NCBI GenBank assembly: GCA_021791415.1
Contig: JAJYWQ010000007.1
Span: 1-45,201, forward strand
DNA length: 45,201 nt
From: a bacterium
Lineage (GTDB): Bacteria > Chloroflexota > Dormibacteria > Aeolococcales > Bog-877
Direction: 5' to 3'
The stretch's first letter is position 1. Each line of letters opens with the position of its first letter. Under the pieces are notes generated by a model, which was not told the DNA's origin, made no database searches, and saw nothing but the letters and a program-made list of their open reading frames with translations. A program made the position numbers and the translations under genes. Positions 8,036-16,759 of the stretch are shown one piece after another.

Positions 8036-8056
8036 CCAGGGCAGCACCAGCCCTGG
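8036..8056 (-). terminator. Stem-loop after pstA
   Basis: Perfect 7-bp inverted repeat CCAGGGC/GCCCTGG with a 7-nt loop, 22 nt past the pstA stop codon and without a T-run. It is a candidate terminator or 3'-end stabiliser of the pst transcript. Confidence 0.4.
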
Positions 8057-8077
8057 CTGAAAGTCAACCCGTGCTGG

Positions 8078-9025
8078 CTACAGGTCCATGCGCTCGGTCA
8101 TCCTTTTGGAGCGAGCGGTGGCAGCCCGACCCATCACCAGAAGGAGCAAGATGATCAGCACCGTGACCAGGGCGGCTGCGGCTGCGAGCTCGTGGGCCTG
8201 GACGTAGGGGAGAATCAGGGTGTTGTAGGTGACCCCGGTGAGGTACGGCTCGGGGTTATTGGTCAGCTTGATCACCGGGTTGGCGTCGGTCCAGTTGGCA
8301 GAGAAGAGCAGGGGGGCGGTTTCACCCATGGCGATGGCTTGAGCCAGGATGAGGCCTCCGACGATCCCGGGCAGCGCGGTGGGGAGCAAAATCTTGCGTG
8401 CAGTGGTTAGCCGCGAGAGTCCCAGCGCCGCCGCCCCCTCACGCAGGCTGCGGGGCGCCTGGTCGAATGCCACCTCGGTGTTCTTGACGATGTAGGGGAT
8501 GGTGATCACCGAGAGGGAAATCACCGCCGCGACCAGCGAGTAGTGCCACTGGAGTGGACCGTTAACCAGCACGGTGTAGGCGACCAACCCAACGACAATC
8601 GAGGGCACGCCGGACAGAACCTCGGAGAAAAAGCGCATCACCGCCCGGGGACGCGGCGGGGCGAACTCCACGATGTACAGACCCGCGAGTACCCCGATGA
8701 TTCCGGCGACGATCAGCACGCCGAGGCCAAGGAGAAGCGAGCCGAGGATTCCGTTCTCCACCCCGATCGGGGCGTTCAGATGGGCTGGATCGATGGCGCT
8801 GCCGTGGGTGAGGAGATTGAGATTCAGCAGCGGCGCAGCCTGCTGGATCAGGGTCACGATCATGTCCAGCAGGGGCAGGATGATCGCCAGCAGTGCCGCC
8901 CCGCACAGCGCCCAGAAGATAGCGCTGCGCAGTCGGCGGAGCAGCGGCGACCTCCGGGCACTGTCGAGCCCATCGCCGAAGCGCGCCAGGCCGCCCTTGG
9001 GCGTGGGGGCTCTGAGGCTAGACAC
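8078..9025 (-). CDS. pstA: Phosphate ABC transporter permease PstA
   Basis: 315 residues from a GTG at 9025, overlapping the pstC stop by 8 nt. It has six predicted membrane helices and the PstA signature around FSEVLSGVPSIVVGLVAY, plus the EAA-loop region (REGAAALGLSRLTTARKILLPTALPG) that contacts the ATPase. With PstC it forms the inner-membrane channel for high-affinity phosphate uptake. It is last in the pstB-pstS-pstC-pstA order. Third-position GC looks somewhat lower across the pst genes than in flanking genes. Confidence 0.94.
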   Translation of the reverse strand: MSSLRAPTPKGGLARFGDGLDSARRSPLLRRLRSAIFWALCGAALLAIILPLLDMIVTLIQQAAPLLNLNLLTHGSAIDPAHLNAPIGVENGILGSLLLGLGVLIVAGIIGVLAGLYIVEFAPPRPRAVMRFFSEVLSGVPSIVVGLVAYTVLVNGPLQWHYSLVAAVISLSVITIPYIVKNTEVAFDQAPRSLREGAAALGLSRLTTARKILLPTALPGIVGGLILAQAIAMGETAPLLFSANWTDANPVIKLTNNPEPYLTGVTYNTLILPYVQAHELAAAAALVTVLIILLLLVMGRAATARSKRMTERMDL

Positions 9026-10244
9026 CGCGGCCCACCGGGAGCGCCCGATCGCCGGCGACGCGGCGGATGATCAGACGGCCTCCGAGGTTGCTGAGCAGAC
9101 TGATTACCAGCAGGAAGAGGCCAGCGGCGAACAGGGCACTGACGTCGGTCTTGGCCTGTAGAACGCCATCCAGGGTGCCCGCGATCAGCGAGGAGAGCGT
9201 CGCGCCGCTGTGGTAGATGTTCACGGGTATCCCGGTGAAGATGTTGCCGATGATGAAGAACATCGCGATGGTCTCGCCGATAGCACGGCCCCATCCGAGG
9301 AGCGCAGTGGCCAGGACGCCGGTTGAGATGTACGGGAGGGTCACCACTCGCGCGGTCTCGTGCTTGGTCATGCCCAGCGCGAGCGAGCCCTCTTTGGCGA
9401 GCACCGGGACGTGGCGCACCAGCTCCCGGGTGGTGGCGGCGATGATGGGCACGACCATCAGGGCCAGCACCAGTGACGCGGTGAGGACGCCTCCCGCGGT
9501 GTTGACCTCCCCGGTGAACCACGGGGCGACCGCGCCCCACAGAGTGATGAATAGGACAATGACGCTCAGCCACCGCGCTCGCCGCCGCAGCCGGCCGTGC
9601 ACCGAGGCACGGATGCCGATGAAAGCGATGAGTGCCGCTCCCAGTAGGACCCAGGCAGCGCCCTGCGGGAGCCAGGGGAACAACCATGGAAACCCGCCAA
9701 TGATGCCGGTTAGGGCAGGGGAGACGGTGCGCAGCATGAAAGGTCCGAAGGTCAGCACTCCCCAGAGGCCGAAGACTACGCTGGGCACACCGGCGAGCAG
9801 CTCAAGGAGGAGCCCGACGCCGCCCTGTGCCCACCGTGGCACCCACTCGGTGAGTGTCAAGACGCCCCCCACCGAGATCGGCACCGCCAGGCCGAGGGCG
9901 ATCGCCGACGTGACCAGCGTGCCCAGCATCTCCGGGAGGAATCCGAAGACGGCCCCATGGGAGGCGGAGATCCCGTTGTGGACGGTGGGCGCCAGGTAGT
10001 AGTTGCCGGGGCTGAAGTAGGTGCCAAAGAAGCCGGTACCGGTGAAGAGGATGGCCGGCACCGCGGTAACCACCATGACGGCCAGGATGAAGATCAGGAG
10101 CGCGGTGGGAACGCTGCCGAAGACCGCTGTCACCGCTCGCGTTACCGCCTCGCCGATGGTGGTGTCGCGCTCATGCCGCGCCGCCCGGGGGGCTGGCGCC
10201 GGGCCTGGGGTCCGTCCTTCGGCCCGGCGCCTCAACAGGATCAT
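9018..10244 (-). CDS. pstC: Phosphate ABC transporter permease PstC (enlarged)
   Basis: 408 residues, about 90 longer than typical PstC. Family landmarks are LLELLAGVPSVVFGLWG and the EAA loop KEGSLALGMTKHETARVVTLPYISTG, followed by WGRAIGETIAMFFIIGN. The extra length lies mainly in the N-terminal cytoplasmic tail and in an insertion around residues 180-265 that carries an added membrane helix and a basic loop (HGRLRRRARW). It is the partner of PstA. It starts 40 nt after the pstS stop. Confidence 0.93.
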   Translation of the reverse strand: MILLRRRAEGRTPGPAPAPRAARHERDTTIGEAVTRAVTAVFGSVPTALLIFILAVMVVTAVPAILFTGTGFFGTYFSPGNYYLAPTVHNGISASHGAVFGFLPEMLGTLVTSAIALGLAVPISVGGVLTLTEWVPRWAQGGVGLLLELLAGVPSVVFGLWGVLTFGPFMLRTVSPALTGIIGGFPWLFPWLPQGAAWVLLGAALIAFIGIRASVHGRLRRRARWLSVIVLFITLWGAVAPWFTGEVNTAGGVLTASLVLALMVVPIIAATTRELVRHVPVLAKEGSLALGMTKHETARVVTLPYISTGVLATALLGWGRAIGETIAMFFIIGNIFTGIPVNIYHSGATLSSLIAGTLDGVLQAKTDVSALFAAGLFLLVISLLSNLGGRLIIRRVAGDRALPVGRGV

Positions 10245-10284
10245 TCCGTGGGTTCCACTGACTCCGTCGAGCGGATCTGCTCAG

Positions 10285-11508
10285 CTAGCCAGTGATGCTG
10301 TTCACCTCAGCGTCGACTCCAGGCAACGCGCTGCTGGGCAGGGCGATGAAGCCGACGGTGCCAAGATTGGCAGGGGTCGCGCCCCCCGTTGGCGAGAGCG
10401 CCCATGAGAAGAAGTCCTTGATCGCGGTGGCCGTGTCCGCTGACGGCTGGGTCTTCTTCACAACAAGGTATTCGAAGTTGACGATCGGGTACGAGTCCGC
10501 GCCCTTCTGATAGATGAGCGACACGGCCAGGTCGGCGGGAATCTTGCCCGCCCCCGCGCTTACGGACGATGCCATGTTGGTGCCGGTGGGGAGGACGAAG
10601 TTGCCGGATTGGTTTTGTAGCAAGGCCTCCCCGAGGCCGGCGCTCGACGCCTGCGCCTCCACGCTCACTCCGATGTAGGCGACACAGCCGGGGTTGGCCC
10701 CGCACGCCTGAACCATGGCCGGGTTGCCGTTCGCGCTGATCTGGCTCGCCGTCGGCCAACTCACCAGAGTTCCGAAGCTCGGCCCGCTAGCCCAGGCGCT
10801 GTTGGTGTCGGAGAGGAACGAGGTGAAGATGAAGGTGTCGCCAGAGGCATCTACGCGGTGGATGGGTACGATCGGCAGGCTCGGCAGCTTTGCTCCGGGG
10901 TTGAGGGCGGCGATGCTGGGGTCGTCCCAGTTGGTGATCTTGCCCATGTAGATGTTGGCGAGAATGCATCCACTCAGGTGCAGCCCGGTCTGCCCGCTGG
11001 GCAGGACCAGCCCAGGAACGTTGTAGTTGACGGCCTGGGCGGAGACCGCGATGGGGATGTTCATGAGGCCGGGGTTTGAGGAGAACTGCGAGGAGCTGAG
11101 AAACGCATCAGAGCCCCCCATCTGCACGTTGCCGGCGATGGCGTCAGTCTGCCCCTTACCGGACCCACCCGAGGCCGGGCTGAGGGTGATCTTCGGGTAC
11201 GCGCTGGGAAGTTCGGGCGCCAGGGCCAGCAAGTAGGGATAGATCAGCGAGGACCCGTCTTCGTGGAGGGTCACCGAGGAGGTGGGGCTCGCCGTCTGGA
11301 TCGGAGGGGCGGAGGTTGGGGCGGGAGTGCCGCTGGGGGCGTTGGCGGCCCCGCTGTTGGCGACCGCCGAGGTCTTGCAGGTGAGGGTAGCCGTCGTGGT
11401 CTTGGCGTGGCCCCCGCTGTGCGAGGCGGGGGTGGAGCCGCAGGCTGCCAGGGCCACCCCTCCGGCCAGGAGCGCCGCGGCGAGGATCGTGGGTCGTCGA
11501 ATGGTCAT
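10285..11508 (-). CDS. pstS: Phosphate-binding lipoprotein PstS
   Basis: 407 residues with a lipoprotein signal: basic N-terminus, hydrophobic core and lipobox LAAC, with the lipidated cysteine at 23. A low-complexity A/P/S/T linker (about 30-75) tethers the periplasmic-binding-protein fold, which shows the PstS features EDGSSLIYPYL, SGGSGKGQTDA and GSDAF. It captures extracytoplasmic phosphate for PstCA. A strong AAGGGGAGGT ribosome-binding site lies just before the ATG at 11508, and 57 nt separate it from pstB. Confidence 0.95.
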   Translation of the reverse strand: MTIRRPTILAAALLAGGVALAACGSTPASHSGGHAKTTTATLTCKTSAVANSGAANAPSGTPAPTSAPPIQTASPTSSVTLHEDGSSLIYPYLLALAPELPSAYPKITLSPASGGSGKGQTDAIAGNVQMGGSDAFLSSSQFSSNPGLMNIPIAVSAQAVNYNVPGLVLPSGQTGLHLSGCILANIYMGKITNWDDPSIAALNPGAKLPSLPIVPIHRVDASGDTFIFTSFLSDTNSAWASGPSFGTLVSWPTASQISANGNPAMVQACGANPGCVAYIGVSVEAQASSAGLGEALLQNQSGNFVLPTGTNMASSVSAGAGKIPADLAVSLIYQKGADSYPIVNFEYLVVKKTQPSADTATAIKDFFSWALSPTGGATPANLGTVGFIALPSSALPGVDAEVNSITG

Positions 11509-11565
11509 GGGACCTCCCCTTAGTTGGATGAACTCTGAACGCGGGTGAGGGCTATTTGGCCGGAC

Positions 11566-12378
11566 TCACCCGATACGACCGCTGACATAGGCCCGGCTCC
11601 GCTCGTCGGCCGGGTTCTGAAAGAAGGTTTGCGCCGGGGCGAACTCGACTACCGACCCGGCCATCAGAAAAAGCACGTCGTCTGCGATCCGGTTGGCCTG
11701 GGCGAGGTTGTGGGTGACGACCAGAACGGTGACGCGCGCGGAGAGCTGCTTGATCAGGCCCTCGATGTGTTCGGTGGTGTCGGGGTCGAGCGCGGAGGTG
11801 GGCTCGTCGAGGAGGAGCACCTCCGGTGACAGCGCCAACGTGCGCGCCAGGCAGAGCAACTGCTGCTGACCCCCGGAGAGATGGAACGGCGACCTATCAA
11901 GGCGGTCCTTGACCGCGTCCCAGAGGCCGACCAACCTGAGGTGCTCCTCGACGAGCGCGGACACCCCGTGACGACTGACAGTGCCATGAGCCAGCGGAGC
12001 CAGCGACACGTTGTCCGCGATGCTCTGGGGGAAGGGGTTGGCCCGCTGGAAGAGCATCCCAACTTTGCGCCGCAACCCACGCACCACCACACCGCGGCCG
12101 TACACGTCCTCGCCCCCGACGGTCACGGATCCGGTAACACGCATCCCTGGCGTGCTGTCGTGCATCCGATTGATGGAGCGCAGCAATGTGGTCTTCCCGC
12201 ATCCGGTGGGACCTACTATGGCGGACACCGCGTTGGGGCGAAAAGTTGAGCTCACTCCGTGCAGGAGCTCATTCGCCCTGTACAACACGTGCAGATCTCG
12301 AACGGCCACGCCGCCCGGGACGCTTGCCGCGCCCACCTGGGATCCCACGCCGATCGACCCGACGGCTCTCGTCAGCAC
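11566..12378 (-). CDS. pstB: Phosphate ABC transporter ATPase PstB
   Basis: 270 residues. Walker A is GPTGCGKTT (56-64), the ABC signature LSGGQQQ (167-173), Walker B VLLLDEPTS (187-195), and the H-loop histidine lies in VVTHNL. The PstB-specific RSINRMHD segment follows Walker A. It powers phosphate import by PstCA. It is first in the operon, which is unusual because pstB is normally last. The GTG at 12378 lies 7 nt after a TACCAT -10-like element, so the message may be leaderless. Confidence 0.95.
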   Translation of the reverse strand: MLTRAVGSIGVGSQVGAASVPGGVAVRDLHVLYRANELLHGVSSTFRPNAVSAIVGPTGCGKTTLLRSINRMHDSTPGMRVTGSVTVGGEDVYGRGVVVRGLRRKVGMLFQRANPFPQSIADNVSLAPLAHGTVSRHGVSALVEEHLRLVGLWDAVKDRLDRSPFHLSGGQQQLLCLARTLALSPEVLLLDEPTSALDPDTTEHIEGLIKQLSARVTVLVVTHNLAQANRIADDVLFLMAGSVVEFAPAQTFFQNPADERSRAYVSGRIG

Positions 12379-12385
12379 GTCCCCG

Positions 12386-12440
12386 ATGGTAGGTAGCCCG
12401 AGATTATGGCCGGGTTATCTAGAAGTAAAGGCCATATTAA
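12386..12440 (-). promoter_or_regulatory. pst promoter: -10 element and candidate three-repeat PHO box
   Basis: Minus strand, 5' to 3': TTAATA (12440-12435), N5, TTTACT (12429-12424), N5, ATAACC (12418-12413), spaced exactly 11 nt apart. They resemble PhoP-type repeats of the TT(A/T/C)A(C/T)A class. The first matches perfectly and the others less well. A -10-like TACCAT (12391-12386) follows, 7 nt before the GTG start, and there is no recognisable -35. The repeats would span about -35 to -62, where PhoP/PhoB activators bind. This is an AT-rich island in GC-rich DNA. Confidence 0.5.
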
Positions 12441-13412
12441 GCCGGGACGCGCCGGCCCGGTACGGTGCCCCTCGCAGGTCGGACACTGAAAAGTGGGCCT
12501 ATTTTGGGATAGTGGGATGTTAACGCGCCAATCGCCCCAGACCAAGGAGCACCTGTTCGATGCTCCCAGCAGCCCGCACCCAGGACCAGCTCAGGGTAGG
12601 GTTCGACGCTCCCCACCGCGGATGCCACCGTTTCCCCCCGGCCACTTTGGCTCAGCACCTGGGGCGGAGGCGTGCCTCTACCTGCGTGATGGCCCGGTGA
12701 GAGCCAACGTCGAACTCTGGGTGATGTAGCTCATCCACGCGATGCTGGCTGGCGGTGACAGCATCGATGGCACCAACTGGCTCCAGGCCGGGCCACCCGG
12801 GATGTAGTGGGCCATCCGGCTCTGGCGTTCGAGACTCGGCCAACTTCCAGCCCCGCTTCACCGTCGGCCAAGTCCGACAGCAGGAAGCAGTGGGGCGGGA
12901 GTTGCTGCGTCCAGCCTGGGGGGATCGGGGCCGGGGCTATAGCACTTCCGGGATCCACATCGACTCCGCCGTCTGGGAGGTCTTCGGCCGGTTGAAGCAG
13001 GGGGTGGGGGCCCTCGCGTCCGCCGGTTGGCAAGGGCTCGCGGCAGGGCGTTTGAAAGGCAGGCGCACCAGGCCGGCCGCTCGCCCCCGGGCGGCAGCGG
13101 AGCGAGCTGCACCGAGCGGATCCTCGGGTACCGCCGTGGTGGCCAGTCTCTGGACCGTGACTTCCACCGGAACGACTACGCCTCTCCCGTCCGCCACTGC
13201 GTGGACCGGGGACCAGGGCGTCAGGGCACGCCCTCGCCCAGGATCGCTTCGATGTTCTATGGAGTCCCACTCCCAGGGTGAGCGCGGCTTGAGCGCAGGG
13301 CGCGGCTCGATACCCCCGGGTCAATCGAGTGATGAGGGAAGGTTAAACCGGGCCTGCGGGGGCACCCGAGCCCTACGGGCGGATGTGGAAGGTAGTCACC
13401 AGCCGGGGACGA
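12441..13412. other. About 1 kb without a recognisable gene
   Basis: Between the pst promoter and the DUF1707 gene I find no RNA gene and no protein that I recognise. Open frames exist on both strands but have poor composition (rich in R, P, G and S), inconsistent third-position bias and no plausible ribosome-binding site or conserved motif. The region may be regulatory, decayed coding sequence, or a lineage-specific gene that I cannot recognise. Confidence 0.5.
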
Positions 13413-13865
13413 TCAGAGGGCCACGCCCCCCCCGGGGCCCTGGGGTCCCGGCCCGCCTCCCCAGCGCGATCCGTATCGGCCGTGGCCGTGCCGGCCCCTC
13501 ATGAAGATGAAGCCGACCCAGATGAGCGGCAGGGGGAAGGCGAACTCATGTCCCGACACCCCGCCCAGGACACCTCCTACGGCCAAGCCTCCGAGGATCA
13601 CGGCACCCCCGCCGTACACCATGTAGGGGCGCAGCCGCTGCAGCCCCTTGGGAGGGGGCGGGGGCGGGGCGGGGAGGTCGCGGACCACCTGGGACAGCTC
13701 ACCCATGGTCTTGGCCTGGTAGGCCTTGCCGACCCGCTCCTCCAGCTCGTCTGTCGCCAGGCGCCCATCCGAATGGTGGCGGCGCAACTCCTCCACCACC
13801 GCCTCGCGGTCCTGGTCCGAAGCGCGGACCTCGGGCGGCCCCACCGGCCGGATCAAGGCTTCCAC
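13413..13865 (-). CDS. DUF1707 (SHOCT-like) domain membrane protein
   Basis: 150 residues from a GTG at 13865. Residues about 12-60 match DUF1707: RASDQDREAVVEELRRHH, then DGRLATDELEERVGKAYQAKT and GELSQVVRDLP. A poly-proline linker, two membrane helices (about 75-115) and a Gly/Arg/His-rich tail follow. DUF1707 proteins are common in Actinomycetota and relatives; the domain is short and helical, of unknown function. A TACAAT element ends 6 nt before the GTG and there is no Shine-Dalgarno, suggesting leaderless translation. A longer upstream reading of the frame runs into rnhA and is not coding. Confidence 0.85.
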   Translation of the reverse strand: MEALIRPVGPPEVRASDQDREAVVEELRRHHSDGRLATDELEERVGKAYQAKTMGELSQVVRDLPAPPPPPPKGLQRLRPYMVYGGGAVILGGLAVGGVLGGVSGHEFAFPLPLIWVGFIFMRGRHGHGRYGSRWGGGPGPQGPGGGVAL

Positions 13866-13871
13866 GGGTGG

Positions 13872-13877
13872 ATTGTA
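13872..13877 (-). promoter_or_regulatory. -10 element (TACAAT) of the DUF1707 gene
   Basis: TACAAT on the minus strand, followed by 6 nt and then the GTG start. With initiation about 7 nt after a -10 box, transcription would start at or next to the start codon. No good -35 is visible. Confidence 0.55.
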
Positions 13878-14055
13878 AGCCGGGATCGGAAAGAAAATGC
13901 CGTGGGCGGCCACCTTGGGGCCCCCGGGCACGAGCCTGGCTCCAGGAGGGCGCGAAGGCACTACCGTCGGCCGCCGGGAAACACTCGGAGGGAACCGGGC
14001 CAGGGTGCCGCCGCCCCAGGCCCGGACCGGGATCCCGGGGAGGTGGGGAAGCCCG

Positions 14056-14483
<428 letters not shown>

Positions 14484-14487
<4 letters not shown>

Positions 14488-15176
14488 GGGAGCAGGATCC
14501 GCTCGCAGTTCTCGCACGTGACGAGAAGGCCGGCGCGTGCCTCCTCCATGACCCGGGGGGCGACGGGAAGGCGGCAGCCGGAGCACACCCCACCCTCGAT
14601 GCGCACCACCGCCGGGGTGCGCCGCGGCGCCGTGGAGGCGTAGAGGCGCAGGGCGGCGGGGCCGAGCTGCGCCGCCAGCTCGGCCCGCTCGGCCTCGGCC
14701 TCGCGCAGCTCGTCCTCCAGCCCGGGGCGCCGCCCGGTGTCCTCCGCGCGAAGGCGCTCCAGCTCAGCGGAGCGGGCCCCGGCCCTGGCCTCCGCGGACC
14801 GGAGGTCGGTCTCCAGCCGCTCCTGCTCCTCCATCGCCGCGAGTTCCCGCTCCTCGGCGGCGGCGATCCGCTCCCTCAACATCCGGATCTCGTGCTGGTA
14901 GCGTTGCAGCTCCGCCGGGTGGCGCACGCTGCCACCGTAGATGGCGCGCTCGTGGCTGGCCGCCCGCTCGCGCAGCTCCTCCACCTCCAGCTCCTCCTGG
15001 CGCAGCCTGGAGGCCAGCTGGCTGAGGGACGCCCGGAGCTCCTGGACCCGGCGGCTCAGGGCCCTCTCCTCGGGGTCGTCAGCAGCGCGCCTGTCCGCGA
15101 CGGCCCGCTCGGCGCGCAGCACCTCCAGCCGGTGGTCCAGCTCCTGCAGGTCGAAGAGCCGCTGGGAGTCGCTCAC
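14484..15176 (-). CDS. Coiled-coil protein with C-terminal C4 zinc ribbon (COG1579 type)
   Basis: 230 residues from a GTG at 15176 (GTGA overlap with trmK). Residues about 10-175 are an almost continuous charged coiled coil (E, R, L and A heptads). The C-terminus has CSGC...CENC, a four-cysteine zinc ribbon of the zf-RING_7/DUF164 type. Such proteins commonly sit next to RNase H or nif3 genes; a nucleic-acid-related role is usually assumed and the molecular function is not settled. Its 4-nt overlaps on both sides place it firmly in this operon. The same frame stays open far upstream, through trmK, but that extension is not coding. Confidence 0.88.
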
Positions 15177-15664
15177 CCCGGGCGCAGCAGCAGGGTCCGG
15201 TAGATGCGGGAGCGCTCCCAGCAGCTGGTGCTCTGAGGCGCCCACCACCCGCTGCCCGACACCCAGGTCCAGAGCGGGTCCCAGTCCTGCATCGGTTGCA
15301 GGCAGAGCCAGTCCAACCCCCGGGCCAGGGCGCAACTCGCCTGGAGGATCTCCCGGATCGTGTGCCCACCCATGCCGGCGATAACGGCGCCACGGCAACC
15401 GAGGCCCTGGAGAGGCTCCAGCCCCGGCCCCTCCAGCACCACGACCGGGGAGCCCGGCCCGAGCAGCCTGCGCAGCTCCCGGGCGGGACCGGGGCTGGCC
15501 TCTGTCGCGTACACAGTGGCGCCCGGCCGACGGCGCGCCAGCTCCAGCGCCAGCCGGCCATGACCACTTCCCACGTCCGCCGCCGGATATTCCTCCGGGC
15601 AGAGCTCCAGGAGATGGCGTAGCCGCGGGCCCAGCCGCGCCGGGGCGCTCCCGGTCGCGATCAT
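15173..15664 (-). CDS. trmK: tRNA (adenine22-N1)-methyltransferase, TrmK family
   Basis: 163 residues; the ATG at 15664 overlaps the trpD stop (ATGA). It has a class I SAM-binding fold: ADVGSGHGRLAL (29-40), an acidic residue in the second strand (ATEASPGPA) and the TrmK hallmark IAGMGGHTIREIL. TrmK makes m1A22 in tRNA. Typical members are about 230 residues with a C-terminal coiled-coil domain; this one lacks it. The next gene encodes a coiled-coil protein, though not an obviously homologous one. Confidence 0.85.
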   Translation of the reverse strand: MIATGSAPARLGPRLRHLLELCPEEYPAADVGSGHGRLALELARRRPGATVYATEASPGPARELRRLLGPGSPVVVLEGPGLEPLQGLGCRGAVIAGMGGHTIREILQASCALARGLDWLCLQPMQDWDPLWTWVSGSGWWAPQSTSCWERSRIYRTLLLRPG

Positions 15665-16704
15665 CCCCGCCACTCCTGGGAGACACGGCGAAGCCGCTCC
15701 AGAGCATCCAGCCCGGCACCTGAAGCTAGGCTCTCCCGGGCGAGGGAGAGCCCCTCGGCAAGGTCCCCCGCCCTGCCGGCGGAGACCAGCCCGGCGGCGG
15801 CATTGAGGGCGACGACATCCGCCCTCGGGCCGGGCTCCCCCCCGAGGACCGAGAGCGCCAGTGCGGCGTTGACCTCCGGGCCACCGCCGGCCAGCTGCGC
15901 CGGGGCGGCCGGGGCCAGCCCCAGCTCGCCCGGGTCAATGGTCTCCTGGGCCACCCGGCCCGCCTCGACCCTCCACAAGGCGGAGGGACCGTCCAGGCCC
16001 AGCTCGTCCATTCCCGAGGGTCCGGCGAAGACCAGGGCCCGCTCACCACCCAGGTGGGCGAGAACCCCGGCCATCTTGGCCGCCAGCGCGGAGTTGGCGA
16101 CCCCCAGGGACTGGAATGGCACCTGGGCCGGGTTGGAGAGCGGCCCCAGGATGTTGAACACGGTGCGGATCCCCAGCTCGGCCCGCGGTGCGGCCACGTG
16201 GCGCATCGCCGGGTGATACCGGGGCGCGAACATGAAGCCCACCCCGGCATCCCGGACGCAGGCCGCCACCCCCTCCGGCGGCAGGTCGATCCTCACCCCC
16301 AGCGCCTCCAGGACGTCCGCACTGCCACAGCGACCGCTGGCCGCCCGGTTGCCGTGCTTGGCCACCGCCACCCCGGCGCCCGCCACCACGAGGGCTGCCA
16401 CCGTGGAGATGTTGAACGTGCCCAGCCCGTCCCCGCCCGTCCCGCAGGTGTCCAGGGCCGCCCTGTCCAGCTCCACCTTGAGGCTGTGGTCCCGCATCGA
16501 GGCGACCAGCCCCGCCAGCTCAGCGACCGTCTCGCCCTTGGACCGCAGCAGAGCCAGCACCGCCCCCATCTGGGCGCCGGACAGGGCGCCCTCCATCATC
16601 CGGTCGCCGAGCCAGCGCGCGCTCTCCTCCCCCACCTCCTCCCGCCGCACCAGCCGCTCCAGCAGCGGGGGCAGTTCTCGGGCGATCTCCTCGGTGGCAG
16701 CCAT
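15661..16704 (-). CDS. trpD: Anthranilate phosphoribosyltransferase TrpD
   Basis: 347 residues, full length. PRPP and anthranilate motifs are DTCGTGGDG (85-93), TFNIST (96-101), KHGNR (116-120), CGSADVLEALG and NILGPLSNP. It converts anthranilate and PRPP to phosphoribosylanthranilate in tryptophan synthesis. No other trp gene is in view; it heads a unit with trmK, a zinc-ribbon gene and rnhA. A TACACT element 7 nt before the ATG suggests a leaderless message, divergent from the hydrolase gene only 55 nt away. Confidence 0.95.
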   Translation of the reverse strand: MAATEEIARELPPLLERLVRREEVGEESARWLGDRMMEGALSGAQMGAVLALLRSKGETVAELAGLVASMRDHSLKVELDRAALDTCGTGGDGLGTFNISTVAALVVAGAGVAVAKHGNRAASGRCGSADVLEALGVRIDLPPEGVAACVRDAGVGFMFAPRYHPAMRHVAAPRAELGIRTVFNILGPLSNPAQVPFQSLGVANSALAAKMAGVLAHLGGERALVFAGPSGMDELGLDGPSALWRVEAGRVAQETIDPGELGLAPAAPAQLAGGGPEVNAALALSVLGGEPGPRADVVALNAAAGLVSAGRAGDLAEGLSLARESLASGAGLDALERLRRVSQEWRG

Positions 16705-16711
16705 TCCAGGG

Positions 16712-16753
16712 AGTGTACGGTCGACCTGGCAGGGCCGGTCCAGCGACTAACCT
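16712..16753. promoter_or_regulatory. Back-to-back promoters of trpD and the hydrolase gene
   Basis: Minus-strand -10-like TACACT (16717-16712) lies 7 nt before the trpD ATG. Plus-strand TAACCT (16748-16753) lies 6 nt before the hydrolase GTG. Only 55 nt separate the two start codons, which leaves no room for conventional leaders. Clear -35 hexamers are not visible. Confidence 0.5.
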
Positions 16754-16759
16754 GAGCTG

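Noticed and set aside
12545-12640. Possible tRNA remnants (two GTTCGA-containing stretches)
   Set aside because: Neither stretch has a complementary T-stem, anticodon arm or acceptor stem.
12487-13330. Faint resemblance to IS21-type element ends (about 12487-12525) and a transposase C-terminus (about 13140-13330, plus strand)
   Set aside because: The similarity is only impressionistic, the frames are broken, and no terminal inverted repeats, target duplication or istB-like ATPase is visible.
12755-13504. Long open frame on the plus strand (249 codons)
   Set aside because: Low-complexity R/P/G/S composition, no motif or ribosome-binding site, and it runs antisense into the real DUF1707 gene.
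15177-15719. N-terminal extension of the zinc-ribbon coiled-coil frame
   Set aside because: It overlaps trmK in another frame and is G/A/P-rich. The GTGA junction at 15176 marks the real start.
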